DNA from: Comamonas testosteroni
GTDB taxonomy: Bacteria > Pseudomonadota > Gammaproteobacteria > Burkholderiales > Burkholderiaceae_C
Reading direction: 5' to 3'
Length of the DNA stretch: 64,000 nt
Assembly: GCF_003569915.1 (NCBI RefSeq)
Contig: NZ_KZ984439.1
Coordinates: 62,001 to 126,000 of the forward strand
Shown: piece by piece, positions 48,446 to 57,195 of the stretch
How positions within the stretch are numbered: the stretch's first letter is position 1
How the letters are laid out: each line of letters begins with the position of its first letter
Notes under the pieces: model-generated
The model's input: only the letters and a program-made list of their open reading frames with translations
What the model was told of the DNA's origin: nothing
Database searches by the model: none
Position numbers and translations under genes: made by a program

Positions 48446-49837
48446 TCAGGGCAAGCGTTTGGCGGCGGGCGCAAAGATCTGCTCATACAGCGCCTGCAGC
48501 TCTGGCGGCGCACTGGCGATCAGCTTGCGGCCATTGTCTTTGCTGGCCGCTTCGCCCCAGATGACGTTGCGCGTTTCGGTAAAGGCAGACTCTGCCGCGC
48601 TCTGGCTTTCCATATTGGCGCGCAGCGCGGCAATGGCAGAGGGCGCATCGCTGCTGTGCTGCTGGCGCGCGGCGATCAGCGCCTGCAAGCTTTGCGCATT
48701 GGCCATCAAGGCCGGGTAGGTCTTTCGGTGGCGCAGATGCTGAATATTGCCCGCGCAGGCCATCAGATAGGCCAGGCTGGTGTCGGTAAAGCCGTGCGCA
48801 TCGATATAGGCCTCGACAAAATTGCCATGCATGGACTGGTGCTCGCCATCGACCGTGTTCAGGTAGTGCAGAACAAGCGGCGCAAAGCGCGTATCGGCCA
48901 GCGCCAGTGCAAACACGGCAAAGCTGCCCGGCATGGCACCGTCTTCCTCGTCCAGGTTCTGGTACCAGTTGAACTCGCTGATTGCGGCGCGCGCATAGGC
49001 TTCCATCTTCTCGAACAAGCCGGGGTAGGCGGCGGCGCTGGCAAACAGCTGGTGCACGCCTTTTTTGGGCAGGCCTTTGATGGGCAGGTAGGTTTTGCTG
49101 GGGCCGCGATACTCGATGGCGTAAGAGCGCGGAAAGTCCGTCGTTGTCAGCAGCTCGATAAGATAGTCCAGCACCTGACCATAGCTGGCTTCGCTTTCTT
49201 CTTTTTGCGTAATGCGAATGACAGCCAGCGCATCATTGGTCGTGGCGCTGACGCCTTGTCCGGTCCATTTCTGCAGCGCTTTGGGCAACTGACCTGTGCC
49301 ATGTTTGTTGAGCTGCTCGGGCAGGTCGCTGCCCAGTTGCGTGACCCAGTCAAAGATTTCATTGGCCGTGACGCTTGCGTAGCTCGGGCCGTACTTGAGG
49401 TTCCAGATTGCGATATCACAGGCAAAGCGAAAAATATTCTCTGGCAGTTCAACCTGGCCTACACCGGGGTTGAGCACCCATTTCTTGTAGATGAAATCGT
49501 TGCCCTCATCCTTGAAATACGGGTCGCGCAGCGCTTTTTCCACCCAATGACGCAACTCGTAGTCCACCTCGTGCCAGCTCATCATTTCACGCAGTTTTTC
49601 GGTAAATGCGCGCACGTCTTCGTAGTGAAAGTCGGCCAGCGGTTCCTGGCTCAAGCGGTACTCCAGCACCGAGCTGCCCAGCAGCTTTTGCTTGTCCACC
49701 ATCAGGCCAATCGGGTAGTGTTTGTTGACTCTGGGCAGGTCGCCGCTGTTGATTTGTTCGATGGCCTTGTCAAACAGGGCTTTGACTTCGGGCTTCTGGG
49801 CAATTTCATCAAATACGAAGTAATCTTTTTTGCTCAT
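48446..49837 (-). CDS. Uncharacterised 463-residue protein of the SWIM operon
   Basis: A cytosolic, mostly helical protein with no motif I can assign. It starts MSKKDYFVFDEIAQKPEVKA; conserved-looking blocks are DYELRHWVEKALRDPYFKDEGNDFIYKKWVLNPG, FRFACDIAIWNLKYGPSYA and LDEEDGAMPGSFAVFALAL. Trp- and Tyr-rich middle. It lies 18 bases after the 849-codon gene and 13 before the 141-codon gene, so the four are one operon. No link to transposon or phage genes. Confidence 0.75.
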   Translation of the reverse strand: MSKKDYFVFDEIAQKPEVKALFDKAIEQINSGDLPRVNKHYPIGLMVDKQKLLGSSVLEYRLSQEPLADFHYEDVRAFTEKLREMMSWHEVDYELRHWVEKALRDPYFKDEGNDFIYKKWVLNPGVGQVELPENIFRFACDIAIWNLKYGPSYASVTANEIFDWVTQLGSDLPEQLNKHGTGQLPKALQKWTGQGVSATTNDALAVIRITQKEESEASYGQVLDYLIELLTTTDFPRSYAIEYRGPSKTYLPIKGLPKKGVHQLFASAAAYPGLFEKMEAYARAAISEFNWYQNLDEEDGAMPGSFAVFALALADTRFAPLVLHYLNTVDGEHQSMHGNFVEAYIDAHGFTDTSLAYLMACAGNIQHLRHRKTYPALMANAQSLQALIAARQQHSSDAPSAIAALRANMESQSAAESAFTETRNVIWGEAASKDNGRKLIASAPPELQALYEQIFAPAAKRLP

Positions 49838-49855
49838 GGCTTCTCAAGGTTGCAA

Positions 49856-52405
49856 TCAGGAAAGAGCGGATGCCGCTTCGCGCGCCAGCGGCGTGGTCTG
49901 GGGTGTGACGGCGTCCAGCGTGCGCAGCGCGACGGCCAGAGCCGAGCTGCCTTTGCGCCTGGCGGCCAGGGCTTCGGGAATGGGGAGCGGCCAGCCATAG
50001 TCCACTGACAGACGCGCAGCCAGCTCAATCAGTTTGCTGGCCTGCGTGAGCGGTTTGCCGTCCGCGTCCAGCAAATGCGGAAGCAGTGCGCCCAGTGTTT
50101 GCAATACGCGCAGGCCAGTGGCCGCGCTGATGGACGATGCATCACCCAGCGTCTGCGCCAGCCGCCCGGCCAGGGCAAATTCATCGGCCAGATGCGCGGC
50201 AATCTGCGTGGCAAAAGCCTCGGGGTCCAGCAGGTTGGCGGCGGCCAGCTGGGCCAATGCTTCGGCAGTCTGGGCGCGGTGCTCGGCCATCTTGGCCGAT
50301 GCCGCCAGTGCCAGTGCTGAATACACAGGCTGCGCAGGCGGTTGGCGCGATGCACCCAGCGCCGCCAGCAACGGCCCCAGTCCGCGCACATTGATGACTT
50401 GCACTGCCGCGCAGAGCACAGGGTGCATCTGTGCAGCCAGGGTGTCGAGGTTGTCACGCAGCAGCCATGCGGCCCAGTGGACGATGGCGTCATAGCCCGC
50501 CTGTTCGCGCGCTTCTTGCGCGCGGAAGGTGAACTCCGGCGCAATCTGGCTGACATCCAGCGCTCGCTCATGCAAGCTGGCGGGCTGGGGGATGGCATTT
50601 GCAGCGATCCAGAAGGGCTTGGGGCCTTTGCCCAGCACTTCCAGATCACGCGTAAAGCAGCCCTGACCGGGGCTGGCGAGCTGTCTTTGCCACTGACGTG
50701 CCTTAGCGGGAACTGGTGTGGGTGCCACAAAAGCCTGACCTGCTTGCCTTGCCTGCTGCAGCGCCTTGCACATATCGGCCAGCAAGGCCGTGGCCGAGTT
50801 GGTGGGCACATACTGGTAGCCCGAGCGCGAGGTCCATGTCTCGGTGAGCTTCATTTCACCGCTTGCCGGGTCATAGCTGCTGGTAGTGCCGGTATTGGTG
50901 CGGTATTCCACGTCTGGCAGATCAGGCGCCCCCTGTCTTGCCACCACATAGCGGCGGTAGCCTTTGAAGCCTGGCTGCTGCTTTCCGGCCAGCGCGGCAA
51001 GCAGCAATCGCTGCGGCGCAGCATGGTTTTCGTCCCAGAGTTCACCGATCACCTGCGCGGCGCGTTGTTCAAGGGCGTGGGGCAGTGCTGCATCCGTATG
51101 TCGGGCCAGATAGTCAAAGATGCGTGGCAGGTCTGCGCCACGGTCATTGCCTTCCAGCAGCTCGGCCAGCAGTGCCATCAATGCTTCATGGCTTTCGATC
51201 GCGGGCAGTTCCGGGCGCGCGCCGGGCAGCGGTGTGCTTCGGGGCGGGGCAATGACAATGGCTTCGCTGTTGCTGAGCTCGGTAGGTTTTGTCGCAGGTT
51301 GGGTGGCGGGTGAGCTGTCACCAGCCTGCACCAGCTTGCGCGCTTGCTCGGCCAAGTCTGCAGGCATGGACGGCAGGGCATCTTCCACAACTTGCGAGAT
51401 GCGCTGGCGCTGTTCTGTCGTAGCGGGTATCTCGCCCAGCAGCTTGAGCTGGGCCTTGATCAGCTTTTTCTCGGTGCGCAGCAGCACGGCGCTGCTGGCT
51501 TCGATAAGGGCATTGGTGTCCAGCGCCCGGGCTTTGAGGGCGCTGGCAAGCAGCTCCTGCGCCAGACCTACAGCGGTACTGGGCTGGGTGCCGAGCACAG
51601 CCAGATAGCGGCTTTGCCGTGCGGCAACTTCCTGCGCTGTGGGCTGCAGCACGCGCTGAACCTGCAGATACCAGAGGATGTTGCGGGCGGAGAAGTCGCG
51701 CAGCAGCGCGTCCAGACTGGCGTCGATGGCGCGTTCTCTGAAGCCGCTCTGGCTTTGCCCCAGCTGTTCAATAGCCGCATTCCATGCGGGGGACTGGTAA
51801 TCCGTCAACGTGTAGTCGGAGCCCAGACCTTCAATCTCAAAAAAACGCCAGAAGGCATGCATGGGCAGGCCGCCATGGCTTTGCAGACCTTCAACAATAT
51901 GCTGGCCGCTTTTTTTGAGGTCCGTCTTGCGGTCCAGATCTGCAGTGAGGAAGTAGGGGATGCGCCCCACATAGCGCGCCGAGCTGGCAAACAGGCCGCG
52001 CGCAGCCTGCAATTGCAGTGCCAGCTCCAGCGGCTGGCCTTGTTGCCAGCCTGAGACTTCGGCCAGCTCATCGCAAAAAGCCAGAATCCATTCCTCGCTG
52101 CGGTCGCGGCCAGCGGCCAGTGCTGCGGGCAGATAGTTGGTTTTGTTTTTGTCCTTGACCAGAGTTTCCGCTGCCAGTTTGGGCTTGCCCAGTGCGACCA
52201 GAGCATAGAAGGCGCGCGCTGTGCCGCCCTCAGCCGTGAACAGGCGCGAAGGCGGCAGTGTTTTGGCCAGGGCGGCACGCTCTTCTTCGCTGGCGGTCTG
52301 CAAGGCTGCAGCAAGCGGTGCGAAGTCATGCACATTGCTGGCGGCAAGGGCCTCGCGCAGCAGCGTTTTGCGTTGGTTCAGGTCGGGGTTGCTTGCTGCG
52401 TTCAA
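49856..52405 (-). CDS. Large helical-repeat protein of the SWIM operon (DUF6493-like, tentative)
   Basis: An 849-residue cytosolic protein built of many helices (TSEEERAALAKTL, RDRSEEWILAFCDELAEV, LAQELLASALKARALDTNALIEASSAVLLRTEKKLIKAQLKLL), like HEAT-type solenoids, with a Pro/Ala linker near residues 365-400 and an insert GYRRYVVARQGAPDLPDVEYR. From memory such proteins (DUF6493 type) sit next to SWIM zinc-finger genes in many bacteria, but I cannot verify the family. Start is a TTG at 52405 overlapping the SWIM stop (TTGA); no ATG occurs near. Translational coupling to the SWIM protein is likely. Confidence 0.75.
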   Translation of the reverse strand: MNAASNPDLNQRKTLLREALAASNVHDFAPLAAALQTASEEERAALAKTLPPSRLFTAEGGTARAFYALVALGKPKLAAETLVKDKNKTNYLPAALAAGRDRSEEWILAFCDELAEVSGWQQGQPLELALQLQAARGLFASSARYVGRIPYFLTADLDRKTDLKKSGQHIVEGLQSHGGLPMHAFWRFFEIEGLGSDYTLTDYQSPAWNAAIEQLGQSQSGFRERAIDASLDALLRDFSARNILWYLQVQRVLQPTAQEVAARQSRYLAVLGTQPSTAVGLAQELLASALKARALDTNALIEASSAVLLRTEKKLIKAQLKLLGEIPATTEQRQRISQVVEDALPSMPADLAEQARKLVQAGDSSPATQPATKPTELSNSEAIVIAPPRSTPLPGARPELPAIESHEALMALLAELLEGNDRGADLPRIFDYLARHTDAALPHALEQRAAQVIGELWDENHAAPQRLLLAALAGKQQPGFKGYRRYVVARQGAPDLPDVEYRTNTGTTSSYDPASGEMKLTETWTSRSGYQYVPTNSATALLADMCKALQQARQAGQAFVAPTPVPAKARQWQRQLASPGQGCFTRDLEVLGKGPKPFWIAANAIPQPASLHERALDVSQIAPEFTFRAQEAREQAGYDAIVHWAAWLLRDNLDTLAAQMHPVLCAAVQVINVRGLGPLLAALGASRQPPAQPVYSALALAASAKMAEHRAQTAEALAQLAAANLLDPEAFATQIAAHLADEFALAGRLAQTLGDASSISAATGLRVLQTLGALLPHLLDADGKPLTQASKLIELAARLSVDYGWPLPIPEALAARRKGSSALAVALRTLDAVTPQTTPLAREAASALS

Positions 52406-53844
52406 GGCATGGCTCCGGTGGCTGGGGAGGGGTCAGAGAGCGGGTCCAGAAAAATGCGCACCGCCAGCGTATGTTTGCAGGGCCCGCGTGTGCCCTGGTA
52501 TTTGGCAAACCAGGGGCAGTTGCAGCGGTCCTGGGCGGCTTGTTCGGCCAGCAGCACTTCATAGAGCTGCTGATCGGATTGCACGGTAAAGCGCTCCTTG
52601 CCAAGCTCGGTCACTGCACCTTGGTTCACCAGCTTTTGCGCATTGGCAAGGCGTGGATGCAAGCGGTTCAGCAGCTCGGTCTGCACCGGCAGCGGGCGGT
52701 GAAAGTAGCAGCCCGCCGTCAGGTCAAAACCGACCTGGCCCGAAGACGCCAGCACGCTGAGCGCTGCGGCAATCTGGGCCTCGGGCAGCAAGGCGCGGCG
52801 GGCCAGTTCAGGGATGTTGATGCGCGGCTCGAAGGCCAGCAAGCTGGCCAGAAAGTCTGCGTCTTCCTGCGCGTCGCCCTGGGCCAGCAGGTGCAGCACC
52901 GAGCCTTCGCCCGAAAAGCCACGCGCTTTTTCGGGGCTCAGGGCCAGGGTGATGCGGGCACCGGGCAACTCCAGCACCCAGGCGCTGGGCTGGGGCAGGC
53001 TAACCGAATCAACATCGGGCCCATAAGCGCGCAAGGCGCTGGCAAAGCGCAACAAAGGTTCGAGCACGCGCAGCCGCTCCGGCCCCGCCACGCAGACGGC
53101 GTCTCTCGATGGGCTGGAAGCCAGACGCAAGGCGCGCAGCGATGGAGCTGCCCACATCACGCTTTTGGTGGCCGATGAGCGCGGCAGGGTCTGCACAAAC
53201 TGGTGCACCGCCGGGCCTTGAATGGCATGGCGCAGCGACATGCTGGCGCACAGCATCTGCGTTTCGGCAAAGCCTTTGAGCCAGCGGCTGGGCAGCGGCA
53301 CTTTTTCTTCAACGACCTGGGTTTGCGGGGTGCTCACTTGCAGAGCGTGAGAGCCCACATTGAGCTGCAAAGCCTCGCGGGGCTTGAGGCTGGCCAGCGC
53401 CTGACGCAGCGGCGGGTTCACATCAACATTGGTCACGCCGCTGCGCTGGTGTGTGGTGCTCAGCGCCGCAGCATCCACATCCAGTCTTGCATAAACGCCG
53501 CAGCAGGCGCTGAAGGACTCAAAGCGCAGACCTTCGGGCGTGCAGGTGACCACGGGATCGGCAGCGCGCAGCACGGCGGCCAGCGAGTTGGGCGGCACAT
53601 AAAACCGGGTACGCGCAACGCGGGCAAGCATCAGCAGGCTCTGAGCCACGACGATGGGATGCTGTACCGAGCCTGAAAAGAAGAACGGGTGCTCTGCGGG
53701 CGTGCCACCACTGGTCGCCAGTTCAAGCTGGGCCTGACCCGCCGCCATGGCCAGACTGGACGGCGCGAGATAGGCGTAGGACAGATGTTCTGCGACAGAC
53801 AAGGGCAAAGGCTCTGGAGTGGTGGTCTTCAGAGATTCTTGCAC
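52402..53844 (-). CDS. SWIM zinc-finger protein, first gene of the operon
   Basis: A 480-residue protein whose C-terminal part contains a full SWIM motif C-x-C-x(n)-C-x-H: RCNCPWFAKYQGTRGPCKH (about residues 441-459). SWIM domains bind zinc and contact DNA or proteins. The N-terminal 400 residues have no recognised domain but include a block (FSACCGVYARLDVDAAALSTT) often seen in stand-alone bacterial SWIM proteins. First gene of a leftward four-gene unit; an AT-rich hairpin repeat lies upstream. ATG 53844 taken as start; no other evidence for it. Confidence 0.82.
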   Translation of the reverse strand: MQESLKTTTPEPLPLSVAEHLSYAYLAPSSLAMAAGQAQLELATSGGTPAEHPFFFSGSVQHPIVVAQSLLMLARVARTRFYVPPNSLAAVLRAADPVVTCTPEGLRFESFSACCGVYARLDVDAAALSTTHQRSGVTNVDVNPPLRQALASLKPREALQLNVGSHALQVSTPQTQVVEEKVPLPSRWLKGFAETQMLCASMSLRHAIQGPAVHQFVQTLPRSSATKSVMWAAPSLRALRLASSPSRDAVCVAGPERLRVLEPLLRFASALRAYGPDVDSVSLPQPSAWVLELPGARITLALSPEKARGFSGEGSVLHLLAQGDAQEDADFLASLLAFEPRINIPELARRALLPEAQIAAALSVLASSGQVGFDLTAGCYFHRPLPVQTELLNRLHPRLANAQKLVNQGAVTELGKERFTVQSDQQLYEVLLAEQAAQDRCNCPWFAKYQGTRGPCKHTLAVRIFLDPLSDPSPATGAMP

Positions 53845-53880
53845 AGGCTTCAGCAGATGCCAGGTATTCTCAGGTTTAAT

Positions 53881-53932
53881 GAAAATTGATAGCTGTAAGC
53901 CTATATGTTTTATGGACTAGAGGCTGTTTTGA
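53881..53932 (+). repeat. AT-rich hairpin repeat copy
   Basis: AATTGATAGCTGTAAGCCTA continuing with TATGGACTAGAGGCTGTTTT. Best representative of the family consensus. Lies between the prpF stop and the SWIM operon start. Confidence 0.75.
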
Positions 53933-53935
53933 GGC

Positions 53936-55141
53936 TTATTTTGCTTCCAGCACCTCACCGGGCACGCGAATCCAGCCTTCCATCAGAATGCGGGCGCTGC
54001 GGCTCATCAAGGCCTTGGTGACCTGCCATTGACCATCGACCAGCTTTGCTTCTGCCCCCACGCGCAGCGTGCCGCTGGGGTGGCCGAAGGTGACGCTGCT
54101 GCGCTGGCCGCCAGCGGCCAGATTGACCAGCGTGCCGGGAATGGCCGCCGCCGTGCCAATGGCCACCGCCGCCGTGCCCATCATGGCGTGGTGCAGCTTG
54201 CCCATGGAAAGCCCACGCACCACCAGATCAATGTCTGCTGCAGCAATCGCCTTGCCGCTGGATGCCACATAGCTTTGTGCAGGCGCGACAAAGCCAATCT
54301 TGGGTGTGTGCTGGCGTGTGGCCGCTTCGCTGAGGTTCTGGATCAAGCCCATCTTCAACGCGCCATGGGCACGGATGGCTTCAAAGCGCGCCAGGGCGGT
54401 GGCGTCGCCGTTGATGGCGTCCTGCAGCTCGCAGCCGGTGTAGCCCAGCTCTTTGGCATCGAGAAAAATCGTGGGAATGCCTGCGTTGATCAGCGTGGCT
54501 GAAAAACTTCCATGCCCCGGCACTTCGAGTTTGTCCACCACATTGCCCGTGGGAAACATGGCGCCGCCTTCGTCACCGTCATCAGCCGGGTCCAGAAACT
54601 CCAGCGCCACCTCGGCGGCGGGGAAGGTCACGCCGTCCAGCTCGAAGGCACCGGTTTCTTGCACCTGCCCGTTGGTGATGGGTACATGGTTGACGATGGT
54701 CTTGCCAATATTGGCTTGCCAGATGCGAATGCTGACCGTGCCGTTGTGCGGAATGCGGTCAGGGTCAATCAGTCCCATGTGAATTGCGCAGGCTCCCACG
54801 GCTGATGAGAGATTGCCGCAGTTGCCGCTCCAGTCCACAAACGGCTGGTCAATGGCGACCTGACCAAACAGATAGTCCACATCGTGATCGGCGCGGCTGC
54901 TTTTGCTGAGGATCACGCCCTTGCTGGTGGACGACGAAGCATTGCCCATGCCGTCGATCTGTTTGCCATAAGGGTCGGGACTGCCCAGCGCGCGCAGAAA
55001 AATCGCGTCGCGCACAGGGCCGGGCTGCCGGGCCGCTTCGGGCAAATCCTGCAGCTTGAAGAAAACGCCTTTGCTGGTGCCGCCACGCATATAGGTGGCG
55101 GCAATCTTGATCTGCGGTGCAAACCGCGCTGTCTCTGTCAT
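53936..55141 (-). CDS. prpF: 2-methylaconitate cis-trans isomerase
   Basis: A 401-residue isomerase of the PrpF family (diaminopimelate-epimerase-like fold), which helps AcnD in the methylcitrate route of propionate breakdown. PQIKIAATYMRGGTSKGVFF, GSPDPYGKQIDGMGNASSSTSKGVIL and DWSGNCGNLSSAVGACAIHMG (catalytic Cys in GNCGNL) match PrpF closely. No prpC, acnD or prpB is within the window, so the gene is detached from its usual partners. Other PrpF members (for example GalD) isomerise oxalomesaconate; overall match favours PrpF. Leftward, 120 bases after tauC with a repeat in between. Confidence 0.88.
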   Translation of the reverse strand: MTETARFAPQIKIAATYMRGGTSKGVFFKLQDLPEAARQPGPVRDAIFLRALGSPDPYGKQIDGMGNASSSTSKGVILSKSSRADHDVDYLFGQVAIDQPFVDWSGNCGNLSSAVGACAIHMGLIDPDRIPHNGTVSIRIWQANIGKTIVNHVPITNGQVQETGAFELDGVTFPAAEVALEFLDPADDGDEGGAMFPTGNVVDKLEVPGHGSFSATLINAGIPTIFLDAKELGYTGCELQDAINGDATALARFEAIRAHGALKMGLIQNLSEAATRQHTPKIGFVAPAQSYVASSGKAIAAADIDLVVRGLSMGKLHHAMMGTAAVAIGTAAAIPGTLVNLAAGGQRSSVTFGHPSGTLRVGAEAKLVDGQWQVTKALMSRSARILMEGWIRVPGEVLEAK

Positions 55142-55153
55142 GGGAATTCTCTG

Positions 55154-55204
55154 CTTTTGATAGCTGTCCGCGTTTGTTGTGTATAGGGATGAAGCCTATT
55201 TCAG
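55154..55204 (+). repeat. AT-rich hairpin repeat copy (degenerate)
   Basis: TTTTGATAGCTGTCCGCGTT followed by GTATAGGGATGAAGCCTATTT, diverged from the family but with the same outer blocks. Between prpF and tauC. Confidence 0.55.
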
Positions 55205-55261
55205 ACAAACACGGCAGTGCAGGAATTCTAGTGGTTGCTCACCCAGCAGATTCTGTGGGGC

Positions 55262-56155
55262 TTATCGCTGCACACCCCATTTGCGCACCGTCAGCCGCTC
55301 CAGCGTATGAAAGCCCAGCGTCTCTACCAGCAGACCGATGGCAATGACCGAGAGCAGGCCCGCAAACACCTTGTCGGTATACAGCTCATTGCGGTTCTGG
55401 AAGATATACCAGCCAAGCCCCCCTTTGCCCGACGATGCACCAAACACCAGCTCGGCCGCAATCAGCGTGCGCCAGGCAAAGGCCCAGCCGATTTTGAGGC
55501 CCGACAAAATCGCGGGCAGGGCGGCGGGCACCAGAATCTGCAGCACATAGCGCACGCCCGTCAGCCCATAGTTGCGGCCTGCCATGCGCAGCGTCTCGGG
55601 CACGGCCTGAAAGCCCGCATAGGTGTTGAGCGCCAGCGGCCACAGCACGCTATGCACCAGCACAAACAGCAAGCTGCCTTGCCCCAACCCAAACCACAGC
55701 AGCGCTAGAGGCAGCAGCGCAATCGCGGGCAGCGGGTTGAACATGCTGGTCAGCGTGGTGAGCAGATCGCGGCCCAGCTGGGTGGATACGGCCAGCGTGG
55801 TCAGCACCAGCGCGCCGATGATGCCCAGCAGATAGCCTTGCACCAGCACGACCAGCGAAATGGCGGCTTTATCCAGCAGCTCGCCGCTGAGCACTCCATC
55901 CCACAGCGCATGCACGGTCTGGGTGAAGGTAGGCAGCAGCAAATCATTGTCCTGCCAGCGCGCCACGATTTCCCACAGCAGGGCCAGCACGGCCAGAATC
56001 ACGGCGCGGCGCAGACCGGCCTGTGACCACAGGCGCTGGGGCAAGGTTAGCGGCTGGGCGGCGGCCAGAGCGCCGGGGGCGCTGAGAGGAAGTTCGTACT
56101 CGGAGCGCACAGGCGGTTGCAGCCTAGGGTTGGAGGGGGTAATCAGGCTGCTCAT
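55262..56155 (-). CDS. tauC: Sulfonate/taurine-type ABC transporter permease
   Basis: A 297-residue inner-membrane protein with about six helices. The EAA loop reads YAGFQAVPETLRMAGRNYGLTGVRYVLQILVPAALPAILSGLKIGWAFAWRTLIAAELVFG, the form typical of the TauC/SsuC/NrtB group. N-terminal 40 residues are cytoplasmic. ATG overlaps the tauB stop (TGATG, 56153-56157), so it is translationally coupled. Substrate is inferred from the TauD-type dioxygenase upstream. Confidence 0.87.
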   Translation of the reverse strand: MSSLITPSNPRLQPPVRSEYELPLSAPGALAAAQPLTLPQRLWSQAGLRRAVILAVLALLWEIVARWQDNDLLLPTFTQTVHALWDGVLSGELLDKAAISLVVLVQGYLLGIIGALVLTTLAVSTQLGRDLLTTLTSMFNPLPAIALLPLALLWFGLGQGSLLFVLVHSVLWPLALNTYAGFQAVPETLRMAGRNYGLTGVRYVLQILVPAALPAILSGLKIGWAFAWRTLIAAELVFGASSGKGGLGWYIFQNRNELYTDKVFAGLLSVIAIGLLVETLGFHTLERLTVRKWGVQR

Positions 56156-57195
56156 CAGTGGCTTTCAGCGGTATTTGTAGTGTTTGCAGGCTGCTCAAAC
56201 AGCAGGTGGTGAATGCGCTGGGCCGTGGCCTGGAACTCAGGGCTACCCTGGCTGCTCAAATCAAACTGGTGGCTATTGACCTCGGCACGCACACGGCCCG
56301 GGTGGGGCGAGAGGATGGCGATGCGGTTGCCCACGACCAGCGCTTCTTCAATTGAGTGCGTCACAAAGACCAGGGTAAAGCGCAACTCTTCCCACAGGGC
56401 CAGCAGCTCTTCCTGCATGCGGCGGCGGGTCAGTGCATCGAGGGCCGCAAAAGGCTCATCCATCAGCAAAACACGCGGCTGCATGGCCAGAGCCCGGGCA
56501 ATGGCTACGCGCTGCTTCATGCCGCCTGACAACTGATGCGGGTGGGCATTGGCAAACTGGCTCAGACCCACTTTGGCAATCATGGCGTCGGCGCGCTCGC
56601 CCGCTTCGGCGCGGTTGAGCTGGCCCGATGCGATCAGCGGAAAGATCACGTTCTCGCGCACCGTCTTCCAGGGGGGCAACTGGTCAAATTCCTGAAATAC
56701 GACCACGCGGTCCGGCCCCGGGCCTTGCACGGGCTGGCCGTCCAGCAGAATCTGGCCTTCGCTGGGCGTCAGAAAACCGCCCAGCGCCTTGAGCAAGCTG
56801 CTTTTGCCGCAGCCCGAAGCGCCCAGCAGCACAAAGCGGTCGCCCTCAAATACATCGAGATTGATACGGTAGGTGGCCTGCACCTGCTGCTGCGCGGTGC
56901 GGTAGATCAGGCTGACATCCTGAATCTGCAGCAGGGGCTGAGTCTGGGTATTTGTTGTCTCTATCGCTTCAGTTTTGATAGCTCTATGCCCATGATTATT
57001 CTGGACTGGAGCTTGTTTTTCTGCAGATTCGCGTGCCGCAGCGTTAGGCGCAGGGCTGTGCGCCCAGAGTCCCGCTGGCGGCTGGCCGCTGGGGTTCCAT
57101 GCGCTGGAGCCGACCATGGCTGGCGTCAGTTGCTGGAGCGAGCGGGTCAAGGTTTGGAAAAAACGTGTCATGGGGGCTCCTCGCTGGCTCGACAT
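56155..57195 (-). CDS. tauB: Sulfonate/taurine-type ABC transporter ATPase with long N-terminal extension
   Basis: The ATPase core (about residues 85-330) has Walker A LLGASGCGKSSLLK, QLPPWKTVRENVIFPL, signature QLSGGMKQRVAIARAL, Walker B RVLLMDEPFAALDALTRRRM and HSIEEALV. It is preceded by about 80 residues not found in TauB; part of these (residues about 59-75, KQAPVQNNHGHRAIKTEAI) is encoded by an AT-rich hairpin repeat at 56971-57020. There is no ATG or GTG between the repeat and the ATPase core. ATG 57195 overlaps the tauA stop; ATG 57171 has a GGAG. Pairs with TauC. Confidence 0.87.
   Translation of the reverse strand: MSSQRGAPMTRFFQTLTRSLQQLTPAMVGSSAWNPSGQPPAGLWAHSPAPNAAARESAEKQAPVQNNHGHRAIKTEAIETTNTQTQPLLQIQDVSLIYRTAQQQVQATYRINLDVFEGDRFVLLGASGCGKSSLLKALGGFLTPSEGQILLDGQPVQGPGPDRVVVFQEFDQLPPWKTVRENVIFPLIASGQLNRAEAGERADAMIAKVGLSQFANAHPHQLSGGMKQRVAIARALAMQPRVLLMDEPFAALDALTRRRMQEELLALWEELRFTLVFVTHSIEEALVVGNRIAILSPHPGRVRAEVNSHQFDLSSQGSPEFQATAQRIHHLLFEQPANTTNTAESH
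56971..57020 (+). repeat. AT-rich hairpin repeat copy inside tauB
   Basis: AGTTTTGATAGCTCTATGCC and ATTCTGGACTGGAGCTTGTT match the family blocks TTTTGATAGCT...GGACT...GGCTTGTTTT. On the minus strand it is translated without a stop. Confidence 0.7.

Noticed and set aside
48007..53844. Calling the SWIM operon an anti-phage defence system
   Set aside because: No nuclease, NTPase, protease or toxin motif was seen and no neighbouring defence or mobile genes; function left open.
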